Positions 48,889-57,019 are shown, numbered from the stretch's first letter. The stretch: 64,000 nucleotides of DNA from Burkholderiales bacterium (GCA_026005015.1 BPKG01000003.1:186001-250000), one strand, 5' to 3'. Translations and numbers: made by a program. Notes: generated by a model not told the origin, from the sequence alone.

Positions 48889-49065
48889 TTATTCCTTCGG
48901 CGGCGCGTCGGCCGGTTCGACGCTCTCCACCCGGGGGATGTCGCGCTGGGGATGCTGCTTGACGATGCGCTTGAGCTGCTCCTGTTTCGCGATCGAGCGC
49001 GCGCTCGACTGCTGCAGGTCGGCTTCGAGGGGTTCCAGGAGAAGGGGTTTTCTTGGCTTGGGCAT
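48889..49065 (-). CDS. Small charged protein
   Basis: The 58-residue product (MPKPRKPLLLEPLEADLQQSS start) has no family I recognise. It is highly charged, with a Gln/Lys-rich centre, and has no membrane segment. AAGGAG lies eight bases before the ATG, which supports translation. It diverges from the CBS gene across the FNR box at 49228. Confidence 0.55.
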   Translation of the reverse strand: MPKPRKPLLLEPLEADLQQSSARSIAKQEQLKRIVKQHPQRDIPRVESVEPADAPPKE

Positions 49066-49227
49066 CGAAGATCTCCTTGGCCTTATCGGTGTCATGCGGG
49101 AGACGGAGAAACGGCCGGCCTTCCCTCGGGCCGGCTCGGCCCGAGGGACACTCCCGGTTCCAGGAGCGCGGAGGAGATTTTCGCTCCTATCCGAGCCCCA
49201 GGTCTAGGCGCAGGGTGCGGCCCGGCT

Positions 49228-49241
49228 TTGATCTGGGTCAA
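49228..49241. promoter_or_regulatory. FNR box of the CBS-nrdJ operon
   Basis: TTGATCTGGGTCAA matches the FNR consensus with one change. On the plus strand AATACT begins 30 bases after the centre, so transcription would start near 49276. On the minus strand TAGACC is at the same distance toward the 58-residue gene, so the site may serve both directions. Confidence 0.7.
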
Positions 49242-49329
49242 AGCGCCTCCAGACGGGCGGCGGAATACTAAAAGCGTAAAGCGGCGCAGACGCGCCCGCT
49301 GCGTCGGCCGTCCGCCCAAGGAGGAAATC

Positions 49330-49780
49330 ATGGATGTCGGCGAGATCTGCACCCGGGAAGTCGTGATCGCGACCCGCGACACCACCGTCCTCGAGGCAGC
49401 GCGCTTGATGCGCGAATACCACGTCGGGGATGTGGTGGTGGTGGACGAGTCCGGCGGGCGGAGCATTCCCGTCGGAATCGTCACCGACCGGGATATCGTC
49501 GTCGGCGTGGTGGCCACAGGGCTGGACCCGGCCGCCCTGACCGTCGGCGACATCATGGGCGGGGAGCCCGCCACCGCAGCTGAGCACGACGACGTATACG
49601 AGACGCTGCAGCTCATGCGCGCCCCGCGGCGTGCGCCGCGTGCCGGTGGTGGATGCCGAGGGCGCCCTGGCGGGCATCCTGGCGCTGGACGACGTGCTGG
49701 AAGTCCTCGCCGAGGAGCTGGACGCGGCGGTCAAAGTGGTCGCGCGCGAGCAGGCGAACGAGACGCAGCGCCGCCGCTGA
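49330..49780 (+). pseudogene. CBS-domain protein gene with a +1 frameshift
   Basis: The frame begins MDVGEICTREVVIATRDTTVLEAARLMREYHVGDVVVVDE, the first CBS motif, behind GGAGG. It reads normally to LQLMRA. At 49621-49625 a run of four C shifts the frame; with three C the second motif reads RGVRRVPVVDAEGALAGILALDDVLEVL and ends at the TGA of 49778-49780. The intended product is about 149 residues, like the CBS protein at 59353. Such proteins sense adenosine nucleotides. Nine bases later nrdJ starts. Confidence 0.85.
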
Positions 49781-49789
49781 GGCCGGCAA

Positions 49790-51607
49790 GTGGAATTCTC
49801 GACGCAAGCGTCCAGGCACGTCTGGGACACCAAGTACCGGTATCGGGACGGGGCAAACGGCGGGGATCACACCATCGAAGACACTTGGCGCCGGGTAGCG
49901 CGGACGCTGGGCGCCGTGGAACGGCGCGACCGGGAGGCTTGGACGCGGCGCTTCTTCGCCATCCTGAAAGATTTCAAATTCCTGCCCGGCGGGCGCATCC
50001 TGGCCGGCGCCGGCACCGGGCGCAACGTCACGCTTTTCAACTGCTTCGTGATGGGGACGATCGAGGACTCGATGGAGGGCATCTTCCGCGCCCTCCATGA
50101 GGGTGCGGTCACCATGCAGCAGGGCGGCGGCGTGGGCTACGATTTTTCCACCTTGCGCCCGCGGGGCACGCGCGCGAAGGGCGTCGGCGCCATCGCTTCC
50201 GGGCCCGTCTCCTTCATGGGCCTCTGGGACGCCATGTGCGCGACCCTTCTATCCACCGGTGCGCGGCGCGGGGCGATGATGGCGACCCTGCGCTGCGACC
50301 ATCCCGACATCGAAGAGTTCGTCTCGGCCAAGCGGAAGCCGGGCGCGTTGCGGCATTTCAACCTGTCGGTCCTGGTAACCGACGCCTTCATCAAGGCAGT
50401 CCGCCTGGGCCGGGATTGGTCCCTTGTCTTCCCCGCCACGGCGGCGGACGAACCCGGAGGGGAAACCGTCCTGCGCGACTGGCCCGGGCACGACGAGCCC
50501 GTGCGCTGCCGCGTCCACAGGACGCTCAAAGCCCGCGATCTCTGGGCCATGATCCTGCGCGCGACCTACGACTACGCCGAGCCGGGCGTGCTCTTCATCG
50601 ACCGCATCAACCGACAGAACAATCTCTGGTACCGCGAGCGCATCAGCGCGACGAACCCGTGCGGCGAGGTGCCGCTGCCGCCGTACGGCGCCTGCGATCT
50701 GGGATCGGTGAACCTCACCGCCTTCGTGCGCGAGCCGTTCACCGACCGGGCGCACCTGGACACGGAAGGCATCCGCGAGACGGCGACGGTCGCCGCGCGG
50801 CTCATGGACAACGTCATCGACGCCTCGCAGTTCCCGCTCGCGCAGCAGGCGGAACAGGCACGCGGCACGCGGCGTATCGGTCTGGGCATCACCGGGCTCG
50901 CCGACACTTTGATCATGCTCAACCTGCGCTATGCCGAGCCCGAGGCACGCGCGCTCGCCGCCGAGGTCATGCGCCTGATTTGTCACAGCGCCTACCGCAG
51001 CTCCATCGAGCTCGCCAAGGAGAAGGGGCCGTTCCCGTTCTTCGAGCGCGGCCAGTACCTCCACGGCGAATTCATCCGATCGCTGCCGGCGGACATCCGG
51101 GACGGAATCGCGCGGCACGGCATCCGCAACAGCCACTTGATCGCCATCGCCCCGACCGGGACCATCAGCCTGCTGGCCGGCAACGTGTCGAGCGGCCTGG
51201 AGCCGGCTTTTGCCGCGGAATTCCGCCGCAGCATGCTGCACGAGGACGGCACCACCTCCGCCTTCGAGCTGGTCGATTACGCCGTGGCTTTGTGGCGGCG
51301 GCTGACGGGCGACCGCAAGGGCTTGCCGCCGGCCTTCGTCCGCGCTTCGGACGTGCCCCCGGACGGCCATGTGGCGATGCAGGCGGCCCTGCAACCGTTC
51401 GTCGACAACTCCATCTCCAAGACGATCACCGTCCCGGAGGATTTCCCGTTCGACGCGTTCCAAAACATCTACGACCTCGCCTACGACCGCGGGCTGAAAG
51501 GCTGCACCACGTACCGCCCCAACCCTGTACGGGGCGTGGTCGTCACGGCGGCGGAGGAGAGCACGGTGGCCCCCCACTGCTGCGCGATCGAGCGCGAAGC
51601 GGACTGA
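49790..51607 (+). CDS. nrdJ: Adenosylcobalamin-dependent ribonucleotide reductase (class II)
   Basis: NrdJ reduces ribonucleotides with adenosylcobalamin and needs no oxygen. The 605-residue protein has FNCFVMG with the first redox cysteine, NPCGEVPLPPYGACDLGSVNL with the radical-site region, APTGTISLLAGNVSSGLEP and the end CTTYRPNPVRG to HCCAIEREAD. It is a short, ATP-cone-less form. GTG start at 49790. The FNR box 550 bases upstream would place dNTP synthesis under low-oxygen control. Confidence 0.93.
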   Translation: MEFSTQASRHVWDTKYRYRDGANGGDHTIEDTWRRVARTLGAVERRDREAWTRRFFAILKDFKFLPGGRILAGAGTGRNVTLFNCFVMGTIEDSMEGIFRALHEGAVTMQQGGGVGYDFSTLRPRGTRAKGVGAIASGPVSFMGLWDAMCATLLSTGARRGAMMATLRCDHPDIEEFVSAKRKPGALRHFNLSVLVTDAFIKAVRLGRDWSLVFPATAADEPGGETVLRDWPGHDEPVRCRVHRTLKARDLWAMILRATYDYAEPGVLFIDRINRQNNLWYRERISATNPCGEVPLPPYGACDLGSVNLTAFVREPFTDRAHLDTEGIRETATVAARLMDNVIDASQFPLAQQAEQARGTRRIGLGITGLADTLIMLNLRYAEPEARALAAEVMRLICHSAYRSSIELAKEKGPFPFFERGQYLHGEFIRSLPADIRDGIARHGIRNSHLIAIAPTGTISLLAGNVSSGLEPAFAAEFRRSMLHEDGTTSAFELVDYAVALWRRLTGDRKGLPPAFVRASDVPPDGHVAMQAALQPFVDNSISKTITVPEDFPFDAFQNIYDLAYDRGLKGCTTYRPNPVRGVVVTAAEESTVAPHCCAIEREAD

Positions 51608-51782
51608 AGGCACGGGCGGTGGGGCGGGCTCCCGTCGGTCGGCTTCGGGTCCCCATCCCCGCCCGATCGCCCGTGAATTCAGCGACCTTTAGCGTCCGGC
51701 CTTCCGCCGTGCCGTAAACGATCGAGCAGACCCCGCCAAGACGCTTCCCTGGCCGCCGCGCCCGGCGGCGCAACCGCACGGT

Positions 51783-52290
51783 TCATTCGACTTTGATGGT
51801 GCGCTTCTTCGCCGTCTCCGTCTTGGGCAGCGTGATCTCCAGCACGCCGTCGTTCAACGACGCCTTGGCTTTCGATTCGTCCACTTCCGCCGGCAGCGAA
51901 ACGGTGCGCGAGAACGCGCCGCGGGAAATCTCGCAGCGATAGTAATCGCCTTTTTCTTCCTTCTCCTCGCGTTTGGTCTCGCCCTTGATGGTGAGCACGT
52001 TGCCGGTGAGCGAAATCTCGATGTCCTCCTTGTTCACCCCCCGGCACCTCAGCCCTCACCACCACTTCAGCGTCGCGATCGATGACGTCGAGCTTCGGTA
52101 TCCGTGCCCCGACCCTTGCCACATCGGGGACGGCCGGCCACTCCCACCGGAACGGCTGCGGCCAGCGGTAGGAAAAGAAATCCTCGAGCATGCGCTCGAA
52201 GTCCTCGAACGGGCTCAACGCCCTGGCCGGGACCCGCCGGACTTCCTTTTCTTTGGTGACGGCCACTTCCTTTTTCGTTTCCTCAGCCAT
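51783..52290 (-). pseudogene. Hsp20/alpha-crystallin chaperone gene with a frameshift
   Basis: The first frame reads MAEETKKEVAVTKEKEVRRV and then the start of the alpha-crystallin domain, PKLDVIDRDAEVVVRAEVPG. A run of six G (52037-52042 region) then shifts the frame. With five G it continues VNKEDIEISLTGNVLTIKGE, SRTVSLPAEVD and GVLEITLPK, ending at 51783 after about 168 residues. The protein would be a small heat-shock holdase. Only an indel or read error separates it from a normal gene. Confidence 0.85.
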
Positions 52291-52400
52291 GATGAATCCT
52301 CCTGGTCGAAACGATGCACGCGATCCCTTCGGGATCATACCGCCCTCTCCCTCGGGAAGAGGGCATCCCCTCTTCCTCCCCCCCAGCCGGGAGGAGGACA

Positions 52401-52425
52401 GCGGCAAATGGTTCGTCGACCATTT
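52401..52425. repeat. Palindromic repeat element, copy A
   Basis: GCGGCAAATGG begins the element, and AAATGGT and ACCATTT are perfect seven-base arms around TCGTCG. An approximate inverted copy lies at 53048-53072. GC-rich palindromes of the CCGGGAGG type flank both. Confidence 0.5.
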
Positions 52426-52513
52426 ACCGGAGGCTCAATAGCGGCGGACCAAAAACTGGACCGCCTTGCCAAAGCCGACCGGATCAATATGCCGTTTCTA
52501 GAGACACCCGGGT

Positions 52514-52527
52514 TTGATCTAGCGCAA
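52514..52527. promoter_or_regulatory. Degenerate FNR box upstream of hsp20
   Basis: TTGATCTAGCGCAA matches the consensus with two changes. On the minus strand CATATT begins 30 bases from the centre, pointing to hsp20 with a long leader of about 190 bases. It overlaps the end of the acyl-CoA synthetase remnant. Confidence 0.4.
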
Positions 52528-52796
52528 ACCGACGCCGGATTTCACCTGGCGACGGGGTCGGTCCCGATCGTGCTTGGCATAGAGCGCTTCGATCTGGGCG
52601 GCGAAGCGCTTCTCCATCTCCGGGCGCTTGAGCTTGAGGGTGGGCGTCAAGAGCCCGTTTCGATCGTCCACGGCTCGAGGGTCAGCCAGATCCCATGGGG
52701 ACGGGCGTAGCCGGGGAAGCCGCGCAGGGCGTGCCGCACGCGCTTGAGCGCTTCGGCGGCGGCGTTGCGGGACTGGAGAGAGGCGGTTCGGTCCAT
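52519..52796 (-). pseudogene. Remnant of a long-chain acyl-CoA synthetase
   Basis: The C-terminal end of an AMP-dependent synthetase can be read: ALKRVRHALRGFPGYARPHGI, then LTLEPWTIE. One base is missing near 52657, and the frame resumes as NGLLTPTLKLKRPEMEKRFA and ends shortly after. The adenylation core is gone. The fragment of about 90 codons lies between two inverted palindromic repeats with the dodecin gene. Confidence 0.7.
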
Positions 52797-52824
52797 GGGC
52801 CGGTAGGCCCGCGCGGCGGCCGGC

Positions 52825-53025
52825 TCATTCCAGGACGAAGGTGACCTTCAGGTCCACTCGGTACTTGGCGATGTTTCCGCCCTCGACCACCACCTGCTGC
52901 TCCTTGACCCAGGCGGCGCGGATGTTGCGCACCGTCTTGGACGCGGTCTCGATCCCCTGGCGGATCGCATCCTCGAAACTCTGAGTGGATTCGGCGCTGA
53001 TTTCGATGACTTTCGCGACGGACAT
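52825..53025 (-). CDS. Dodecin
   Basis: The 66-residue protein matches dodecin, a dodecameric flavin-storage protein. The start MSVAKVIEISAESTQSFEDAI and the end LKVTFVLE are typical, with the flavin-stacking Trp in IRAAWVKEQ. Length is standard. The ATG at 53025 follows GAGGAG. The FNR box at 53202 is about 180 bases upstream. Confidence 0.92.
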   Translation of the reverse strand: MSVAKVIEISAESTQSFEDAIRQGIETASKTVRNIRAAWVKEQQVVVEGGNIAKYRVDLKVTFVLE

Positions 53026-53047
53026 GGCGTGACTCCTCTCTGCGTCT

Positions 53048-53072
53048 GCGGCAAATGGCCGACGAACCATTC
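53048..53072. repeat. Palindromic repeat element, copy B
   Basis: GCGGCAAATGG with arms AATGG and CCATT around CCGACGAA. The loop is close to the reverse complement of that in copy A at 52401, so the two elements are inverted relative to each other. Confidence 0.5.
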
Positions 53073-53201
53073 CCACCATTCCTCGTTATCCCAGGCCCCT
53101 CTCCCGGCGGGAGAAGGCTGGCAAGAACAAACCCCCTCTGGCACTTCGACGGCACTCCCTGGCGCCCAGACCCATTGCAGCACAAGCGGGGGCCGGCCGG
53201 T

Positions 53202-53215
53202 TTGACTTACATCAA
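53202..53215. promoter_or_regulatory. FNR box upstream of the Usp gene at 53283
   Basis: TTGACTTACATCAA matches the FNR consensus with one change. On the plus strand TAAACT begins 30 bases after the centre, giving a start near 53250 and a leader of about 33 bases. On the minus strand TGCAAT is similarly placed toward dodecin. Confidence 0.7.
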
Positions 53216-53282
53216 ACCGGCGCCTTTTCGGCGCGCCTAAACTGGCGAAAGATGCCTGGGTCGAACCAAGGAAAGGACCGCG

Positions 53283-53714
53283 ATGTTCAAGCACATCTTT
53301 GTTCCCATCGACGGAAGCGCCACATCGCAAGTCGCGCTGGAAACGGCGCTCCAACTGGCGAAGGAGCAGGGCGCCGAGGTACGGATCGTCCACGTCTTCA
53401 AGCACTTCGTGGTCTCCTCCGGCGGGGGACCCATCGACCTCACCGAAGCATTCAAGCGGGAGGGGGAGACGGCGTTGGCGCGGGCGGAGAACCGGGCGCG
53501 CGAGGCGGGCGTGCCGGCCGCGACCGAACTGATCGACGCCGGCGGACGGCGCATCCCGGGGGCCATCGTGGAAGAAGCCGCCCGGTGGCCTGCCGATCTC
53601 ATCGTCATGGGAACCCACGGGCGGCACGGCTTCGAGCACCTTCTGCTGGGCAGCGTGGCGGAAGGCGTCGCCCGGCGAAGCCCGATCCCCGTGATGCTGG
53701 TGCGGGGACGGTGA
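53283..53714 (+). CDS. Universal stress protein, single domain
   Basis: The 143-residue UspA protein has the motif MGTHGRHGFEHLLLGSVAEG and the start MFKHIFVPIDGSATSQVALE. It is a close relative of the Usp at 39899, so the two probably arose by duplication. AAGGA lies before the ATG, and the FNR box at 53202 gives low-oxygen control. It is monocistronic. Confidence 0.93.
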   Translation: MFKHIFVPIDGSATSQVALETALQLAKEQGAEVRIVHVFKHFVVSSGGGPIDLTEAFKREGETALARAENRAREAGVPAATELIDAGGRRIPGAIVEEAARWPADLIVMGTHGRHGFEHLLLGSVAEGVARRSPIPVMLVRGR

Positions 53715-53904
53715 AGGCGGCGCTTCCCCGTTGAGATTCCCTAAGCCTGCGCCCCCGTCCATCCGTGAGCGCCTGCGCTTCTCCCTTCTGCGCGACGACC
53801 CCAAGCTTCCCGGCGAACGCTACGTGGGCCTGGAGACGGCGGATCCTTTCAGGATCGACCGGAAAGCGGGCGATAATGGGAGCTCGGACAGCCATGCGTC
53901 TGCC

Positions 53905-54390
53905 TCAAAGCTTATAGCCGATCTTCCGCAGCAGATCCTTCCGCCACTGGATGTCCTCTTCGCCCTCGATGTCCTTGGTGCGAAAGCCGTCCACCACGCC
54001 CAGGATGGCGCGCCCCTGCGCCGTTTCGGCAAGGACGATTTCGGTCGGATTGGCCGTGGCGCAGAAGATGCGGCACACCTCCGGCACCGCCTTGAGCGTA
54101 TTGAGGACGTTGAGCGGGTAGAAGCCCTCGCCTAGGAAAACGATGAAGCAATGGCCGGCGGCGATGGCCATGGCGTTCTTCCGGGCGAGCTCCACCATGG
54201 CGGGATCGGTGCCCGACCAGCGGACGAGGCAGTTGCCAGAGGCTTCGCAAAAAGCCAGGCCGAACTTGATGCCGGGAACCGCGGCGACCAGAGCCTCGTG
54301 GATGTCTTCCACCGATTTAATGAAGTGGGTCTGCCCCAGGATGAAATTGACCGCTTCCGGTTTATCGATCTTCACGGTGATGAGTTCCAT
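53905..54390 (-). CDS. Adenosine-specific kinase family protein
   Basis: The 161-residue protein matches the adenosine-specific kinase family (PF04008), described from archaea and some bacteria. Typical stretches are VNFILGQTHFIKSVEDIHEAL, FGLAFCEASGNCLVRWSG and HCFIVFLGEGFYPLNVLN. It should phosphorylate adenosine, though the family is thinly studied. Its ATG overlaps the end of the prim-pol gene by 29 bases. Confidence 0.85.
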   Translation of the reverse strand: MELITVKIDKPEAVNFILGQTHFIKSVEDIHEALVAAVPGIKFGLAFCEASGNCLVRWSGTDPAMVELARKNAMAIAAGHCFIVFLGEGFYPLNVLNTLKAVPEVCRIFCATANPTEIVLAETAQGRAILGVVDGFRTKDIEGEEDIQWRKDLLRKIGYKL

Positions 54391-55216
54391 CTCGGATTCC
54401 TCCTGTTTGACTTGGATCAAACGGAACCGCCTCCTCCCGCTCCCGCTCGTGCAGACGCAGGATGCTCTCCACCACGCGGGCCACTTCGTCGTCCGCCAGG
54501 GGAGGACGGCATCGCGCCCTGTTCCAGGCGAGCAGAAGCTCGAGCACCACCTGCGGGTCGACGCCGTGCCAGAAAAGGTGTCCGGCCAGGGAAGCGATGG
54601 TGTTGTTGCGTTGCCCTTCCTCCACGCCCTCCCGCACGAGGGTCCGCCAATGGGCAATCGGATGTCCCGTCCGCGGTCCCGCGGGCAGCACCAGGCGCAG
54701 GAGCCACGGGGGTATGGCCGCCAGAGGCACCTCATCGGGGCTGCGTCCCGGCACCCAGGCGTAGCACCGCCCGCTCGGATGCAACGACGGGGGCGCCACC
54801 GCCACGCCGCCGTCTCCGCGCAGGTCGATGCCCGAGGCGATGGCGATCCGGTTCGGCACTAGCCCGCCGGGGTGGGAGAAATAGCAGTGCCGTCCCCCTC
54901 CCCCGGTCGTCGCCTCGACGGTGACGGGCAGCCCGCCATGCCTGGCTTCGAGGGCGGCGAGGCTCTGCTCGCCTCCATGCCGGGGATCCACGTCCAGCAC
55001 CACGAGCCCGGACACGGCCCCGGTGACGATGGCCAGGTTCGAGTTGCCGCGGTGCCGGAACCACGCCTCGAGCTCGTCCTCCGTCGGAAGGCGGCGCTGG
55101 AACTCGGCCCACGGAACCACAGGCCGCTTGCCACGCGGCTCCACCGGGACCACCGACCAGCCGCGGGCGAGGTATGCGCGGGCTGCGGCCCATACCGAAG
55201 CCTGCGGTTCGGACAT
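54362..55216 (-). CDS. Prim-pol (primase/polymerase) with PriCT-like tail
   Basis: The 284-residue protein has a bifunctional primase-polymerase domain: VVLDVDPRHGG with the metal-binding acidic pair, GGRHCYFSHPGG with the His motif, and GIDLRGDGGVAVAPPSLHPSG. A C-terminal PriCT-like helical part follows (NNTIASLAGHLF to VVESILRLHE). Such proteins are typical of phages and plasmids, but no helicase or mobile gene is near. The ATG at 55216 follows GGGGGAA. It lies within a minus-strand run of four genes. Confidence 0.85.
   Translation of the reverse strand: MSEPQASVWAAARAYLARGWSVVPVEPRGKRPVVPWAEFQRRLPTEDELEAWFRHRGNSNLAIVTGAVSGLVVLDVDPRHGGEQSLAALEARHGGLPVTVEATTGGGGRHCYFSHPGGLVPNRIAIASGIDLRGDGGVAVAPPSLHPSGRCYAWVPGRSPDEVPLAAIPPWLLRLVLPAGPRTGHPIAHWRTLVREGVEEGQRNNTIASLAGHLFWHGVDPQVVLELLLAWNRARCRPPLADDEVARVVESILRLHEREREEAVPFDPSQTGGIRDGTHHREDR
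54407..54420. promoter_or_regulatory. FNR-like box at the adenosine-kinase start
   Basis: TTGACTTGGATCAA matches with one change but lies inside the prim-pol coding end and only 24 bases before the next start codon. Class II spacing would place transcription inside the gene. It may act as a repressor site or be fortuitous. Confidence 0.35.
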
Positions 55217-55349
55217 GGACTTCCCCCGGCGCATCGGCTCAAGTGAACGCTCGAAAAGCTTGGAGCCTATCTCGAAATCGAGCGAGAAGCGCAGAGCGAA
55301 GCAAAACGCAGCGGACGGTGACGGTCTGCCAGTGCCCCGGGCGGCAACT

Positions 55350-55766
55350 CTAAACGTCCACCACGCAGCGCGCTTCCCATTCCCCGTCCCGCTCCCGGAC
55401 CGAAAGCATGGTGAGCGTCGCGCCCTTCACCTCCACGCCCCGCTCCATGCGGGAGGTCCAGGCCTCGCCGGAAGCTTCCCCCACCCAGCGATCCCCGCGC
55501 CGCTCCAGGGAGAACCGGCTGAAGACGGCGCCGTGCTCCCGCGCCGCCCCCAGCAGCCGGTTGAGCCAGGTGACCAGGGCCAGCTCCACGTCCGGTTCTT
55601 CGAACTCCACCTGGACCGTGAGCGCCTGACCGACCTGGGCAAGATCGGTCATGATGGCGAACATCGCCCGGGCCGCGGCTTCGAACGCTTCGGTCACGGT
55701 CCGCCCTCGCCCGATCACGCCGATGTCGGCATCGTGCTCGAAATAGTCGTAGGTCGGCGCTTCCAT
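55350..55766 (-). CDS. Archease
   Basis: Archease activates the RNA ligase RtcB. The 138-residue protein begins YDYFEHDADIGVIGRG and ends RCVVDV, as the family does. RtcB is not in this window, so the partner must be elsewhere or the role differs. It starts one base after the stop of the PHA-synthase-like gene upstream. Confidence 0.88.
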   Translation of the reverse strand: MEAPTYDYFEHDADIGVIGRGRTVTEAFEAAARAMFAIMTDLAQVGQALTVQVEFEEPDVELALVTWLNRLLGAAREHGAVFSRFSLERRGDRWVGEASGEAWTSRMERGVEVKGATLTMLSVRERDGEWEARCVVDV

Positions 55767-55767
55767 G

Positions 55768-56934
55768 TCACCCTTGTTGTCCTCGCTTCCCGGATCCGTC
55801 GTGCGCCAGTGCGCCGCTTAACCAGCGCAGGATCTCGGGCCACAGGCGCCGGTGGGCGTTGCGCCCCACCAGCAGGCCCACGTGCTGGATCGCTACGCCG
55901 GTGTCGCCGTGGTACCAGAGCAGCGCCTTGTTCGCCCCCGGCAGCGCTTCGTAGAAGGGTACCACCGATTGGGGCGGCACGATGTCGCAACGGGGGTCGG
56001 CCGCGCACAGCACCGGAATCGCCAGGCGCTCCGGCGCCGCCCGTCGGCCGCCAAGCTCGAGGGTGCCGCGCATGAAGCGGTCCTCCCGGTACAGCCAGGC
56101 GGCAATCTCGGCAAAGAGCTTCCTCGGCAGCGGCGTCTCGTCCAGGGCCCAGCGCTCCACCCGCAGATGGGTCTGGGCCGCTTCGGCGTCCCCCATGCTG
56201 GAGAGCCAGTCGAGCCAGCGGTCGAGCTGGAACGTCTTCGGGGAAGCGAGCACGCTCAGGGTGTTGAGATAGGAGCCGGGGACGTTGCCCGGCAGCCGCT
56301 CGGGGAGGCCCGTGCGGGAAAGGGCCGCCAGCGTGCGGCCGAAGGCGCCGATGCCCTCGCCGAAGTGGAGCGGCGCGGCGAGCAAGGCCAGCGCCCCCAC
56401 CCGCTCCGGATGGGCCGCCGTGAAGGCGGCGGCAAAAGTGCCGCCCAGGGAATGGGCGATGAGGCCGGGGCGGGCCGCGCCGCCGTCGGCGGCGACGGCC
56501 TCCAGGGCCTCCAGGAGCAACCGGCCCGCGTATTGAGCTAACCCGTATTCCGCTTCCGCCTCGCCCGGGGGCTCCCACTGCAGCAGGTAGACCCGAAAGC
56601 CGGCCTCGAGACACCGGCGCACCACGCTCGCTCGAGGCGCCAGATCCCAGAGATAGGCCCGCTTGAAGGGCGCCGGCACGAGGAGCACCGCCGGGCCGCC
56701 CTCGGCCGGGCGGTGATACGCCTTGAGCGTGACGGGAGGGCGCGCCAGCACCACTCGGCCCGGCGTCTCCTGGGGTCCCAGGCCCACCGCGTCCAGGGCG
56801 CGACCCCACGCCCGACGCCAGGCGTCCATTTCCCCGTAGAGGCTCCAGGCGGCGAGGCTCGTCTCCAGAACGCGGGCGAACCCCCCGTCCAGGACCTCTC
56901 CACCCCCTCCCCGGCTCTGGCTATATTCCGTCAT
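55768..56934 (-). CDS. PhaC-like alpha/beta hydrolase with Ser nucleophile
   Basis: The 388-residue protein follows the PHA synthase fold (PAVLLVPAPFKRAYLWDL, YLLQWEPPGEAE, and a C-terminal Asp/His region DIVPPQS and HVGLLVG). The nucleophile elbow reads AHSLGGTFA, so a serine stands where PHA synthases have cysteine. It may be a depolymerase or hydrolase rather than a polymerase. ATG at 56934. The FNR box at 57006 is 78 bases upstream. Confidence 0.78.
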   Translation of the reverse strand: MTEYSQSRGGGGEVLDGGFARVLETSLAAWSLYGEMDAWRRAWGRALDAVGLGPQETPGRVVLARPPVTLKAYHRPAEGGPAVLLVPAPFKRAYLWDLAPRASVVRRCLEAGFRVYLLQWEPPGEAEAEYGLAQYAGRLLLEALEAVAADGGAARPGLIAHSLGGTFAAAFTAAHPERVGALALLAAPLHFGEGIGAFGRTLAALSRTGLPERLPGNVPGSYLNTLSVLASPKTFQLDRWLDWLSSMGDAEAAQTHLRVERWALDETPLPRKLFAEIAAWLYREDRFMRGTLELGGRRAAPERLAIPVLCAADPRCDIVPPQSVVPFYEALPGANKALLWYHGDTGVAIQHVGLLVGRNAHRRLWPEILRWLSGALAHDGSGKRGQQG

Positions 56935-57005
56935 CGCCGCCTCGCTCGCACCGCCTATCGTCCCCTTGGGACAGGGCCACGATGCACTCAATTCGATCCA
57001 GGCCT

Positions 57006-57019
57006 TTGATATGGGTCAA
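57006..57019. promoter_or_regulatory. FNR box upstream of the PhaC-like operon
   Basis: TTGATATGGGTCAA matches with one change. On the minus strand CATCGT begins 29 bases after the centre, a weak -10 at the right distance. The downstream run comprises the PhaC-like, archease, prim-pol and adenosine kinase genes. Confidence 0.65.

Noticed and set aside
54362-55216. Prophage or plasmid remnant around the prim-pol gene
   Set aside because: No integrase, helicase, structural or transposase gene is present within the window, and the neighbours are metabolic or stress genes.
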